NCBI RefSeq assembly: GCF_003073375.1
Contig: NZ_CP029002.1
Coordinates: forward strand, 916,001 to 980,000
DNA length: 64,000 nt
Direction: 5' to 3'
Source of the DNA: Lysinibacillus sp. 2017
GTDB lineage: Bacteria > Bacillota > Bacilli > Bacillales_A > Planococcaceae
Below are positions 19,876-28,453 of the stretch, piece by piece. Positions within the stretch are counted from its first letter, which is position 1; each line of letters opens with the position of its first letter. Both the position numbers and the translations under genes were made by a program. Below the pieces are notes generated by a model. The model ran no database searches. It saw only the letters and a program-made list of their open reading frames with translations, and was not told the origin of the DNA.

Positions 19876-21233
19876 GCAAAAAAAAGGCAGTAATTTGGGA
19901 TGGTAATGTACGTGATGCCGCATTAACGATTTTATTAACAGTCGATAAAAGCCAAGCATATAGTAACTTACTATTACACCAAACCATTGAAAAATATAAA
20001 ATTGAGGCAAAGGACCGTGGACTATTAACCGAGTTAACGTACGGAACATTGCAGCATAAATTAACACTAGATTATTATTTAGATCCGTTTATTCGTGGAA
20101 AAGTGGATATTTGGGTGCGTTGGTTATTACGTATGTCTTTATACCAAATGCATTATTTAACACGTATCCCAGCGCATGCTGCGGTAAACGAAGCGGTAGA
20201 AATCGCAAAACATCGTGGACATAAAGGCATTGCTTCAATGGTCAATGGTATTTTACGTTCGATTTTACGTGAGGGTGTTCGCTCAACGGATTTAATTGAA
20301 GATGCGAACGAGCGTTTAGCCGTTGAAACGTCTCATCCGCAGTGGCTAGTTGATCGTTGGGTTGAAAGCTATGGTTTTGAAAAAACACGCGAAATGCTGT
20401 TAGAAAACAATGTAGCACCACTACAAACAGTGCGTGTGAACACAACGAAGGCTACAGTGGAGCAAGTATTAACAACACTAGAGCGTGAAGGTGTCAAAGC
20501 ACGTCGTAGTGAATTTATACCAGAATGTATTCACCTTGAAAGTGGACAAGCTGCTCGTACAGGCGCGTTCCGTAACGGACTGATTACCATTCAAGATGAA
20601 AGTTCGATGATTCCTGCTACAGTATTAAATCCATCTTCGGGCATGAACGTGCTTGATATGTGTGCAGCACCAGGTGGTAAAACAACGCATTTAGCAGAAA
20701 AAATGAATAATGAAGGTTCGATTTTAGCAACAGATTTACATTCGAAAAAACTCGATTTAATCGATGAAAATGTGGCGCGCTTAGGATTAACTATTATTCA
20801 AACAGCACCACTTGACGGTCGTAAAGCGGCAACCTTTTTACAAAAAGAAAGCTATGACGCTATCCTTGTCGATGCACCTTGCTCAGGCTTAGGTGTCATG
20901 CGTCGTAAGCCAGATATTAAATATACAAAGCGTGAAGAGGATTTAGAAAGTTTACAAACAATCCAACTTTCAATTTTAGATAATGCCGTCCAACTATTAA
21001 AACAAGATGGCCGTTTGGTGTACTCAACATGTACAGTAGATCGCAGAGAAAACGAAGGTACGGTAAAAGCCTTTTTAGAAGCACATCCAGAAATGGAAGC
21101 TACGAGATTGCAAAATTTACCAACACAACTAGAAGCGAAACAACAAGATGGAATGTTACAAGTATTCCCTCAAGATATTGGTAGTGACGGATTTTTCGTT
21201 GCTGCATTCGTAAAAAAAGGAGCGTCCAATTAA
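19872..21233 (+). CDS. rsmB: 16S rRNA (cytosine-967-C5)-methyltransferase RsmB
   Basis: SAM-dependent enzyme that makes m5C967 in 16S rRNA. The 453-residue protein has an N-terminal NusB-like RNA-binding domain (about 10-140) and the Rossmann methyltransferase domain with SAM motif [29 protein letters not shown] carries one conserved cysteine, and [11 protein letters not shown] carries the catalytic cysteine. It overlaps fmt by four bases. Confidence 0.94.
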   Translation: MSKKKAVIWDGNVRDAALTILLTVDKSQAYSNLLLHQTIEKYKIEAKDRGLLTELTYGTLQHKLTLDYYLDPFIRGKVDIWVRWLLRMSLYQMHYLTRIPAHAAVNEAVEIAKHRGHKGIASMVNGILRSILREGVRSTDLIEDANERLAVETSHPQWLVDRWVESYGFEKTREMLLENNVAPLQTVRVNTTKATVEQVLTTLEREGVKARRSEFIPECIHLESGQAARTGAFRNGLITIQDESSMIPATVLNPSSGMNVLDMCAAPGGKTTHLAEKMNNEGSILATDLHSKKLDLIDENVARLGLTIIQTAPLDGRKAATFLQKESYDAILVDAPCSGLGVMRRKPDIKYTKREEDLESLQTIQLSILDNAVQLLKQDGRLVYSTCTVDRRENEGTVKAFLEAHPEMEATRLQNLPTQLEAKQQDGMLQVFPQDIGSDGFFVAAFVKKGASN

Positions 21234-21236
21234 GAG

Positions 21237-22385
21237 ATGGAGCAAGAACAATTAAAACAAGTTGATGATCGTATTCAGGATTTAGTGGAAGAGGTAGCGG
21301 AAAAACCGGTACGTCGTGAGAAAAAAGAAAAACCACAATTAAAACCTTCTATCTATTCATTACGTCTAGATGAAATGAAGGAATGGTTAACTGCAAACGG
21401 AGAGAAAGCCTTCCGTGCGGCCCAAATTTATGAATGGTTATATGAAAAACGTATTAAAACATTTGAAGAAATGTCAAACCTTTCAAAAGGTTTACGTGAA
21501 AAACTAGAAAAAGAATTTGTATTAACAACCCTTTCAACAATTATTAAACAAGAATCAAAAGATGGAACAATCAAGTTTTTATTCCAACTACAAGATGGTT
21601 ATTCAATTGAAACGGTATTAATGCGTCACGATTACGGAAATTCCATTTGTGTTACTACTCAAGTAGGGTGCCGTATTGGTTGTACATTCTGTGCCTCAAC
21701 TTTAGGTGGATTAAAACGTCACTTAATGGCAGGGGAAATTGTAGAACAAGTAGTAAAAGTTCAACAGCAATTAGATGAAAATGATGAGCGTGTCTCAAGT
21801 ATCGTTATTATGGGGATCGGTGAACCATTTGATAACTATGATGCGATGATGAACTTCTTAAAAATCATGAATGATGATAAAGGATTAAACATCGGTGCAC
21901 GTCATATTACCGTTTCGACTTCAGGAATTGTACCAAAAATTTATCAATTCGCGGATGAAGGTATGCAAATTAACTTTGCAGTCTCACTTCACGCACCAAA
22001 CCAAGAAGCGCGTCAAAAATTAATGCCAATCGCGCGTGCTTATAAGCTAGAAGAATTAATGGAAGCTGTCAATTATTACACGGAAAAATCAGGACGTCGT
22101 GTGACATTTGAATACGGTTTAATGTCAGGTGAAAATGATACAGAGGAAGTTGCGATAGAATTAGCGAACTTAATTAAGAACGTAAAATGTCACGTGAACT
22201 TAATTCCGATTAACTATGTACCAGAACGTGATTATATCCGTACATCTCGTAGTAAAATCTTTGCCTTTGAAAGAATATTGAAAGAGAAAGGTATTAACGT
22301 AACGATTCGTCGTGAGCAAGGTGCAGATATTGCAGCTGCATGTGGCCAGTTACGTGCACAAGAACGATCACAAGAAACAAAGTAG
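21237..22385 (+). CDS. rlmN: 23S rRNA/tRNA adenine C2-methyltransferase RlmN (radical SAM)
   Basis: Methylates C2 of A2503 in 23S rRNA and of A37 in some tRNAs by radical chemistry. The 382-residue protein has the iron-sulfur motif CRIGCTFC (CxxxCxxC), the SAM segment [12 protein letters not shown] and the C-terminal methyl-carrying cysteine in AAACGQL. The first ~40 residues are a highly charged, low-complexity extension. The ATG at 21237 follows AAAAGGAGCG at the end of rsmB. Confidence 0.94.
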   Translation: MEQEQLKQVDDRIQDLVEEVAEKPVRREKKEKPQLKPSIYSLRLDEMKEWLTANGEKAFRAAQIYEWLYEKRIKTFEEMSNLSKGLREKLEKEFVLTTLSTIIKQESKDGTIKFLFQLQDGYSIETVLMRHDYGNSICVTTQVGCRIGCTFCASTLGGLKRHLMAGEIVEQVVKVQQQLDENDERVSSIVIMGIGEPFDNYDAMMNFLKIMNDDKGLNIGARHITVSTSGIVPKIYQFADEGMQINFAVSLHAPNQEARQKLMPIARAYKLEELMEAVNYYTEKSGRRVTFEYGLMSGENDTEEVAIELANLIKNVKCHVNLIPINYVPERDYIRTSRSKIFAFERILKEKGINVTIRREQGADIAAACGQLRAQERSQETK

Positions 22386-22396
22386 GTGGACTAATA

Positions 22397-23143
22397 GTGA
22401 ACTTTACAGTGGAAAGTGATATTGGATTAAAGCGAACAATAAATGAAGATCGGGCCGCGTTTTTTGAGCGTCCCGATCATTTTAAGCTTGCGATTTTAGC
22501 AGATGGTATGGGTGGTCATAATGCAGGCGATGTAGCAAGTGAAATGGCGATTACTGGCATGCAACAGCTTTTCTTAAGCGTTGATTCACAAAAGTTAGCA
22601 TCGAAGTCTTTACAAAAGGATTGGCTACGTGATGCTGTCTCGCATATAAATCAAACAATTCATCAATATTCATTAACGCACGAAAATTGTAATGGTATGG
22701 GTACAACGATGATCGCTGTATTAATTGATCAGCAAGATTGCTTAATTAGTCATGTCGGGGATAGCCGTGTCTATCATTTTACAAAAAGCGAAGTAGAGTT
22801 AATTACAAGAGACCATTCTTATGTTAACATTTTAGTGGAAAACGGCGAGATTAGTGAGGAAGAAGCACAGCACCATCCACAGCGTAATTTTATTTTAAAA
22901 GCGCTCGGAACCGAAATATCGATTGAGCCCGACTTTTATGAAATGACGTTAGAAAATGAAGCCTATTTACTGATTTGCTCAGACGGACTGAGTAATAAAT
23001 TAACACCGCATGAAATGGCAGCGATTATTACGTTACCAAGTTCGATTCAAGAAAAAGGTAAAAAGTTAGTACAGCTAGCTAATGATAGTGGTGGCGAAGA
23101 CAATATTTCCCTTATTTTAATGACAACAGGGCAGGAGGTGTAA
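22397..23143 (+). CDS. prpC: PP2C-type Ser/Thr protein phosphatase (PrpC/Stp)
   Basis: Metal-dependent phosphatase that reverses PrkC phosphorylation. The 248-residue protein shows the PP2C motif order: SDIGLKRTINEDRA, ILADGMGGHNAG (metal aspartate and glycines), GMGTTMI, SHVGDSRVY, TRDHS, LLICSDGLSNKL and GGEDNIS. The start is GTG at 22397 after TAGGTGG; the longer in-frame ATG at 22340 lies inside rlmN. It ends two bases before prkC, the conserved phosphatase-kinase pair. Confidence 0.94.
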   Translation: MNFTVESDIGLKRTINEDRAAFFERPDHFKLAILADGMGGHNAGDVASEMAITGMQQLFLSVDSQKLASKSLQKDWLRDAVSHINQTIHQYSLTHENCNGMGTTMIAVLIDQQDCLISHVGDSRVYHFTKSEVELITRDHSYVNILVENGEISEEEAQHHPQRNFILKALGTEISIEPDFYEMTLENEAYLLICSDGLSNKLTPHEMAAIITLPSSIQEKGKKLVQLANDSGGEDNISLILMTTGQEV

Positions 23144-23145
23144 GA

Positions 23146-25095
23146 ATGCTTGTAGGAAAACATATTAGTGGTCGTTATAAAATTTTGCAGCTAATTGGTG
23201 GAGGCGGTATGTCGAATGTGTATTTAGCACATGACATCATTTTAAATCGTGATGTAGCGATTAAAATTTTACGTTACGATTTTTCAAATGAAGAAGACTT
23301 GCACCGTCGTTTCCAACGCGAAGCATTATCCGCAACAAGTCTTACACATCCAAATATCGTCACGGTATTTGATGTCGGGGATGATGAGGATATGCACTAC
23401 ATCGTCATGGAGTACATTAAAGGGAAAACATTAAAGCAATACATACAAGAGTTTTCTCCTTTATCGGCAGCACGCAGTGTTCATATTATGAAGCAGTTAA
23501 CGTCTGCGATGGCTCATGCACATGAAAATGGCATTATACATCGTGATATTAAACCGCAAAATATTTTAATGGACGAAGAAGGAAATGTGAAAATTACAGA
23601 TTTTGGAATCGCAACTTCGCTTGGTGCAACATCGTATACACAAACGAATACAGTTATTGGTACCGTTCATTACCTATCACCAGAGCAAGCACGTGGTGGA
23701 GTAGCGACAATGAAATCAGATATTTATGCACTGGGGATCGTTCTTTATGAATTATTAACAGGCGAACTACCGTTTTCGGGTGAATCAGCTGTTTCCATTG
23801 CATTAAAGCATTTACAATCTGAAACACCATCTGTTCGTGAATTTGACGCATCCATCCCGCAAAGCGTTGAGAATATTGTATTAAAAGCAACAGCGAAGGA
23901 TGCGAATCATCGTTACAACTCAGCAGAAGAAATGGAAGCGGCTTTAGAAAGCTGTTTATCCGTACAACGCATAAATGAGCCGAAATATATGCCACCTGTT
24001 GATAATGATGCGACAAAAATTATCCCAGTCATTAAAGATCCAAAGCCAGTAAAAAATGTAGAAAATCCAGTGACTGAGGACACAGTTTTACTTAAAAAAA
24101 AGCCTGTTGAGCCCGTATTACCAAAGAAAAAATCAAAGAAAAAATGGCCATTAATTATAGGGATTATCGTTATTTTGGCAATTATCGGAACAGTCTTAGC
24201 GTTTGCCTTAACACCAAATAAAGTGTCAGTACCTGATGTAACCAATAAGCCGGTCGAAGAAGCAATTCAAGAATTAGAAAACGCAGGCTTCAAAATTGGG
24301 GAGCAGGAAGAACTGAATCATGAGGAAGTTGAAGCGGGAAGAGTGATTGAAACAAATCCAAATGCCGGACTTGAAAAGGTTAAAGGAACGATTATTGATT
24401 TAATGGTTAGTATCGGGAAAGAAACCATTACGATGGATGATTTTGTCGGTGAGCAATCCGAACAAGTGCTTTCTATATTAAAGCGACAAGAATTTAAAAG
24501 TGTCGATGTAAAGTATGAATTCTCTGCTGAGGATAGTGGGAAAATTATTGAGCAATATCCTGAGAATGGCGAAGAAATCGTTGTGAAAGATACAGATGTT
24601 GTATTGACGGTAAGTAAAGGTCAAGAAGCGGTACCTGTCATGAGTTTACTTGGCTTTAATGAAGCAAATCTTAAAGAATACGAAAGAAGCTCGGGCTTTA
24701 ACATTAAGGTGAAGAGTGAAAAGTATTCGGATTCAGTCCCAGCTGGTAGTGTCATGGATCAAACACCTAAAGCAGGTTCAGAGCTTGAAAAAGGTGGCAC
24801 AATAAGTGTCGTATTATCAAAAGGGCCACAAGCAAAAAAACAAGAAGTGTATTCACTTACAGTAGATATTCCGTATGAGCCTTTCGAGGAAGGTATGGAA
24901 CAAACTGTTGAAATTTATATTCAAGACAAAACACATACAATGGTAGAGCCTATCGATACAATAATCATTACAGAATCAACAACTTATTTAATTCAGTTTG
25001 AAATTGTTGAAGGAGAGCAAGCAGCCTATCGAATTGTTCGAGATAAGAATGTGATTGAAAGTGATACGATATCGTATGATAGTTTGAAGCCTTAA
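23146..25095 (+). CDS. prkC: PASTA-domain Ser/Thr protein kinase PrkC
   Basis: A membrane receptor kinase that senses peptidoglycan fragments and, in Bacillus, governs spore germination and envelope homeostasis. The 649-residue protein has a Hanks-type kinase domain (catalytic lysine K40, HRDIKPQN at 132-139, DFG at 152-154) and a Lys-rich juxtamembrane segment. One transmembrane helix spans about 337-358. Three extracellular PASTA repeats follow (about 365-560), then a terminal beta-rich domain. This layout matches B. subtilis PrkC. The start follows GGGCAGGAGGTG in the end of prpC. Confidence 0.95.
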   Translation: MLVGKHISGRYKILQLIGGGGMSNVYLAHDIILNRDVAIKILRYDFSNEEDLHRRFQREALSATSLTHPNIVTVFDVGDDEDMHYIVMEYIKGKTLKQYIQEFSPLSAARSVHIMKQLTSAMAHAHENGIIHRDIKPQNILMDEEGNVKITDFGIATSLGATSYTQTNTVIGTVHYLSPEQARGGVATMKSDIYALGIVLYELLTGELPFSGESAVSIALKHLQSETPSVREFDASIPQSVENIVLKATAKDANHRYNSAEEMEAALESCLSVQRINEPKYMPPVDNDATKIIPVIKDPKPVKNVENPVTEDTVLLKKKPVEPVLPKKKSKKKWPLIIGIIVILAIIGTVLAFALTPNKVSVPDVTNKPVEEAIQELENAGFKIGEQEELNHEEVEAGRVIETNPNAGLEKVKGTIIDLMVSIGKETITMDDFVGEQSEQVLSILKRQEFKSVDVKYEFSAEDSGKIIEQYPENGEEIVVKDTDVVLTVSKGQEAVPVMSLLGFNEANLKEYERSSGFNIKVKSEKYSDSVPAGSVMDQTPKAGSELEKGGTISVVLSKGPQAKKQEVYSLTVDIPYEPFEEGMEQTVEIYIQDKTHTMVEPIDTIIITESTTYLIQFEIVEGEQAAYRIVRDKNVIESDTISYDSLKP

Positions 25096-25106
25096 GGAGG
25101 AATTAG

Positions 25107-25988
25107 ATGGCGCAAGGCCAAATTCGAAAAGCATTAAGTGGTTATTATTATATTGAAAAGGACGGCAAACTCATACAATGTCGCGGACGTGGAATTTTCC
25201 GTAATCGAGGTGAGTCCCCGTTAGTTGGTGATTTCGTTGACTATACGTATGATGGAGAGTCAGATGGTTCCGTCGAAAAGATTCACGAACGTAAAAACGC
25301 ATTAGTTCGGCCACCAATCGCCAATGTGGATCAAGCGTTACTTGTTTTTTCAGCGAAAGAACCAGATTTTAATACGATATTATTAGACCGTTTTTTAGTC
25401 GTATTAGAGTCGTTCCATGTACAACCAATCATTATTTTAACCAAAATGGATTTACTAAATGAGTCTGAAATTAAGAACTTGCAGCAGTACATTGCAGATT
25501 ATGAAGCAATTGGCTACGAAATCATTCAAACATTTATTGATGACCCTTCCTTAATAGGAAAAGTTCAGCCGATTCTACAAGGGAAAACTTCAGTTTTAGC
25601 AGGTCAATCAGGTGTTGGAAAATCGACGTTATTAAATACATTACTGCCTGAGCTCGATTTAAAAACGGGTATCATTTCAAAAAGCTTAGGGCGCGGAAAA
25701 CATACAACGCGCCATGTTGAGTTAATCGAAGTGTGTGAGGGCTTACTTGCTGATACACCAGGATTTAGTTCGTTTGATTTTGATACAATCGAAAAAGAAG
25801 AGCTCACTTTTTGTTTACCAGAATTCCAACGCATTAGTGAAGATTGCAAGTTCCGTGGCTGTTTACACACAAAAGAACCGAAATGTGCCGTTAAAGCAGC
25901 GGTAGAAACGGGAGACATTCGTCCATATCGCTATAAGCATTATGTGCAATTTTTAGAAGAAATTACAGATCGAAAGCCGAGGTACTAA
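25107..25988 (+). CDS. rsgA: Ribosome small-subunit biogenesis GTPase RsgA
   Basis: A circularly permuted GTPase that checks late 30S maturation. The 293-residue protein has an N-terminal OB fold, then the GTPase motifs in permuted order: G4 LTKMDL, G1 GQSGVGKST (about 166-174), G3 DTPGF. The C-terminal zinc site CKFRGCLHTKEPKC provides three Cys and one His. The prkC-rsgA-rpe-thiN order is the same as in B. subtilis. Confidence 0.95.
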   Translation: MAQGQIRKALSGYYYIEKDGKLIQCRGRGIFRNRGESPLVGDFVDYTYDGESDGSVEKIHERKNALVRPPIANVDQALLVFSAKEPDFNTILLDRFLVVLESFHVQPIIILTKMDLLNESEIKNLQQYIADYEAIGYEIIQTFIDDPSLIGKVQPILQGKTSVLAGQSGVGKSTLLNTLLPELDLKTGIISKSLGRGKHTTRHVELIEVCEGLLADTPGFSSFDFDTIEKEELTFCLPEFQRISEDCKFRGCLHTKEPKCAVKAAVETGDIRPYRYKHYVQFLEEITDRKPRY

Positions 25989-25990
25989 TC

Positions 25991-26656
25991 ATGATTAAAA
26001 TTGCACCATCGATTTTAGCAGCCGATTTTGCGAAGCTAGGTCAAGAAGTAAAAGAAGTAGAAGCAGCTGGAGCTGAGCTGATTCATATAGATGTAATGGA
26101 CGGGCATTTTGTTCCAAATATTTCATTTGGCGCGATTGCATTGGAAGCTATTCGTCCACTTTCTACATTACCGATGGATGTTCATTTAATGATCGAAAAC
26201 CCAGATCAGTACATTGAACAATTTGCAAAAGCGGGTGCTGATTATATTACAGTTCACGTAGAAGCTTGTCGTCATTTACATCGCACGATTCAGTTAATTC
26301 GTTCATACGGTGTGAAGCCAGGGGTTGTATTAAACCCACATACACCAATCGAATCGATTCAACATGTTTTAGAAGATGTTGATATGGTACTATTCATGAC
26401 GGTAAACCCTGGATTTGGTGGTCAAAAATTCATCGAATCGGTTGTACCGAAAGTTGCCGCATTATCAAAAATCATTAAAGAACGTGGCTTATCTATTGAT
26501 ATCGAAATTGATGGTGGAATTAATGCCGAAACAATTATTCCTTGTGCAAAAGCAGGTGCAACAATTTTTGTAGCGGGCTCTGCTATTTATGGTAAAGAAG
26601 ATCGCGCACAAGCTTTACAAGAAATTAAACAAGCTGGACTGGATGCAATAAAATGA
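25991..26656 (+). CDS. rpe: Ribulose-phosphate 3-epimerase
   Basis: Interconverts ribulose 5-phosphate and xylulose 5-phosphate in the pentose phosphate pathway. The 221-residue TIM barrel has PSILAADFAKLG at the N terminus, HIDVMDGHFVPNISFG with the metal/acid residues, VNPGFGGQKF (phosphate loop) and EIDGGIN. It overlaps thiN by four bases. Confidence 0.95.
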   Translation: MIKIAPSILAADFAKLGQEVKEVEAAGAELIHIDVMDGHFVPNISFGAIALEAIRPLSTLPMDVHLMIENPDQYIEQFAKAGADYITVHVEACRHLHRTIQLIRSYGVKPGVVLNPHTPIESIQHVLEDVDMVLFMTVNPGFGGQKFIESVVPKVAALSKIIKERGLSIDIEIDGGINAETIIPCAKAGATIFVAGSAIYGKEDRAQALQEIKQAGLDAIK

Positions 26657-27282
26657 TTGTAGCCATTTGCGCGGGCGGCCCCTTAAATGAGGTCGCTTTT
26701 TCTTTAACAGCTGATAAATGGATTGGTGTTGATCGTGGGGCACTTTATTTAATCGACCAAAACATTATTCCACATACGATTGTTGGAGACTTTGATTCCG
26801 TAACAGCAGATGAATTTGCGCGAATCTCTGAAGCTGTTTCGCATGTCGAGCAATTCCAAGCAGAAAAAGATGAAACTGACACCGATTTAGCGTTACTTCA
26901 GGCAATTCAATATGTACCAACAGAAATTTGGTTAACAGGTGTTACAGGAGGACGTTTAGATCATTATGAGGCTGCACTTAGGTCTCTCTATACATTACAA
27001 GCAAAGCATCCTCAAATTATATTTAAAATCATTAATCCTCACAATGAAATTCGCTTTTTATTACCAGGAGTCCATATATTAACGAAATCTCAATTTAAGT
27101 ATGTCTCATTTTTTGCCTATGGTGAAACATTGAATAAGGTTACACAGCGTGGGTTCAAATATGAAACGACAAATGAAATGATTGAGCAAGGAACGTCTCG
27201 CTTCACGAGCAATGAACTGCTAGCAGAAGGGTCTATTTCGTTTGAGGGTGGCATATGCTTGATGATAAGTAGTAAAGATTAG
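26653..27282 (+). CDS. thiN: Thiamine pyrophosphokinase
   Basis: Converts thiamine to thiamine diphosphate with ATP. The 209-residue protein has GDFDSV at about 45-50, the acidic DETDTDLALLQA segment and TGGRLDH, the family signature triplet. The C-terminal beta-sandwich lobe contains the thiamine site. Translationally coupled to rpe (ATGA overlap) and followed closely by spoVM. Confidence 0.92.
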   Translation: MIVAICAGGPLNEVAFSLTADKWIGVDRGALYLIDQNIIPHTIVGDFDSVTADEFARISEAVSHVEQFQAEKDETDTDLALLQAIQYVPTEIWLTGVTGGRLDHYEAALRSLYTLQAKHPQIIFKIINPHNEIRFLLPGVHILTKSQFKYVSFFAYGETLNKVTQRGFKYETTNEMIEQGTSRFTSNELLAEGSISFEGGICLMISSKD

Positions 27283-27295
27283 AGGAGGACGCTTG

Positions 27296-27385
27296 GTGAA
27301 AGTTTACACATTTCAATTACCAAAATGGCTAAGTGGTATGGCAAGAGGCTGTGTAAAGTTGTTTCGAAAAGAGAAAAAAGACTAA
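27296..27385 (+). CDS. spoVM: Stage V sporulation protein SpoVM
   Basis: A 29-codon gene: GTG start, then KVYTFQLPKWLSGMARG and a basic tail ending KKD. In Bacillus, SpoVM is a 26-residue amphipathic helix that settles on the convex forespore membrane and anchors SpoIVA to begin coat assembly. The family pattern is kept: a tyrosine at position 4, LPK with the important proline at 9, and a positively charged helix with FRK near the end. AGAGGAGGA at 27281-27289 gives a good ribosome-binding site. The position between thiN and the minus-strand rpmB is the conserved one. It differs from B. subtilis at many positions (W11, C19, longer tail). This is strong evidence that the organism forms endospores. 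Confidence 0.88.
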   Translation: MKVYTFQLPKWLSGMARGCVKLFRKEKKD

Positions 27386-27388
27386 ATA

Positions 27389-27430
27389 AAAAGGGTTCTA
27401 GCACTTTTACATGTGTTAGAACCCTTTTTG
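27389..27430 (+). terminator. Terminator after spoVM
   Basis: AAAAGGGTTCTA/TAGAACCCTTTT hairpin, extended by a CAC/GTG pair near the loop, with a T-run; ends the long yloC-to-spoVM transcription unit. Confidence 0.88.
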
Positions 27431-27441
27431 TTTTAAAACGT

Positions 27442-27475
27442 AAAAAAGAGCATCAACAGCAGTTGATGCTCTTAA
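27442..27475 (-). terminator. Terminator of rpmB
   Basis: On the minus strand, AAGAGCATCAAC-TGCT-GTTGATGCTCTT is followed by TTTTAC, five bases after the rpmB stop. Confidence 0.88.
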
Positions 27476-27480
27476 CGCGA

Positions 27481-27669
27481 TTAAACGCGTTCGATTTTAC
27501 CTGATTTTAAAGCACGGGCAGAAACCCATACACGTTTAGGCTTACCGTCAACTAAGATACGAACTTTTTGAAGGTTAGCACCCCAAGTACGTTTAGAAGA
27601 GTTCATAGCGTGTGAACGGTTGTTACCTGAACGAGCTTTACGGCCAGTAATTACGCATTGTTTTGGCAT
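27481..27669 (-). CDS. rpmB: 50S ribosomal protein L28
   Basis: A 62-residue ribosomal protein: [20 protein letters not shown] is the L28 N terminus, with the basic [10 protein letters not shown] segment following. It lacks the N-terminal zinc cysteines seen in some L28 paralogues: only one cysteine (C5) is present, so it is the zinc-free form. AAGGAGGAATTTT precedes the ATG. Opposite orientation to its neighbours is conserved in Bacillales. Confidence 0.95.
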   Translation of the reverse strand: MPKQCVITGRKARSGNNRSHAMNSSKRTWGANLQKVRILVDGKPKRVWVSARALKSGKIERV

Positions 27670-27736
27670 TGTAAAATTCCTCCTTACAGCTGAATCTGAA
27701 ATCTATATTTCAGTTCGATATTTCACATACCATAAT

Positions 27737-27765
27737 AATTTAACATACCTCCCGAATGAGTGCAA
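27737..27765 (-). promoter_or_regulatory. Promoter of rpmB
   Basis: On the minus strand TTGCAC (27760-27765), 17-base spacer, TAAATT (27737-27742), about 70 bases before the start codon. A small TCTGAAAT/ATTTCAG hairpin lies in the leader. Confidence 0.6.
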
Positions 27766-28072
27766 GACATTTTACACAACCTTTCAAGAAAAAAACCTTT
27801 ACACCTATTTTTATTTTACTATTACAAAATGAGAAAAAAACAATTGGATTAACGGAATTTTCTATTTCATATAACTATATTGATATTTTTTACCAAAATT
27901 TAAGCGATTCACTCAGCCTTTTATTGTGTATAATGTTTAAAAAAAACACATAAATAGTCGAATTATGCAACAAAATCAACTTCAAACTAGACGTATGTGA
28001 ACGTTTTCTTTTATAATCAACTTTTGTGTAGTACAATATAAATTAGTCAAATAGAGCCAAGGGGGCATTACT
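27766..28072. other. Intergenic region between rpmB and yloU
   Basis: Very AT-rich, with no convincing coding frame. TACAAT at 28032-28037 is a plausible -10 for yloU but has no clear -35. The ribosome-binding site of yloU is AAGGGGG at about 28059-28065. I see nothing else. Confidence 0.5.
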
Positions 28073-28435
28073 ATGTCAGTAGAATTAAATAACGAATTCG
28101 GCCATATTGATATTTCAAATGATGTGATTGCACAAATTGCTGGTGGGGCGGCGATCGAATGCTACGGTATCGTCGGCATGGCATCAAAACACCAAGTTCG
28201 TGATGGATTAACAGATATTTTACGCAAAGAAAATTTTGCAAAAGGTGTACTAATTCGCCAAGAGGGTGAAGACTTACATATTGATATGTATATTATTGTA
28301 AGCTACGGTACGAAAATTTCTGAAATTGCATATCAAGTTCAATCAAAAGTAAAATACACAGTAAATAAAACATTAGGTATGAGCGTTAAGTCGGTTAACA
28401 TTTTTGTTCAAGGCGTTCGTGTTGCGAATGTGTAA
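28073..28435 (+). CDS. yloU: Asp23/Gls24 family envelope stress protein YloU
   Basis: A 120-residue protein of the Asp23 (Gls24) family. Members are small cytoplasmic or membrane-associated proteins linked to envelope stress, and one copy sits next to the fatty acid kinase gene in most Firmicutes. Recognisable segments are IAGGAAIECYGIVGMASK and the C-terminal VNIFVQGVRV. The molecular role of this copy is not established. It ends 18 bases before fakA and is probably cotranscribed with it. Confidence 0.88.
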   Translation: MSVELNNEFGHIDISNDVIAQIAGGAAIECYGIVGMASKHQVRDGLTDILRKENFAKGVLIRQEGEDLHIDMYIIVSYGTKISEIAYQVQSKVKYTVNKTLGMSVKSVNIFVQGVRVANV

Positions 28436-28453
28436 GAGGAGGAAATGAATCGG

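Noticed and set aside
27620-27953. Plus-strand frames of 65-70 codons upstream of yloU
   Set aside because: They overlap the start and promoter of rpmB, are composed of AT-rich low-information codons and lack ribosome-binding sites.
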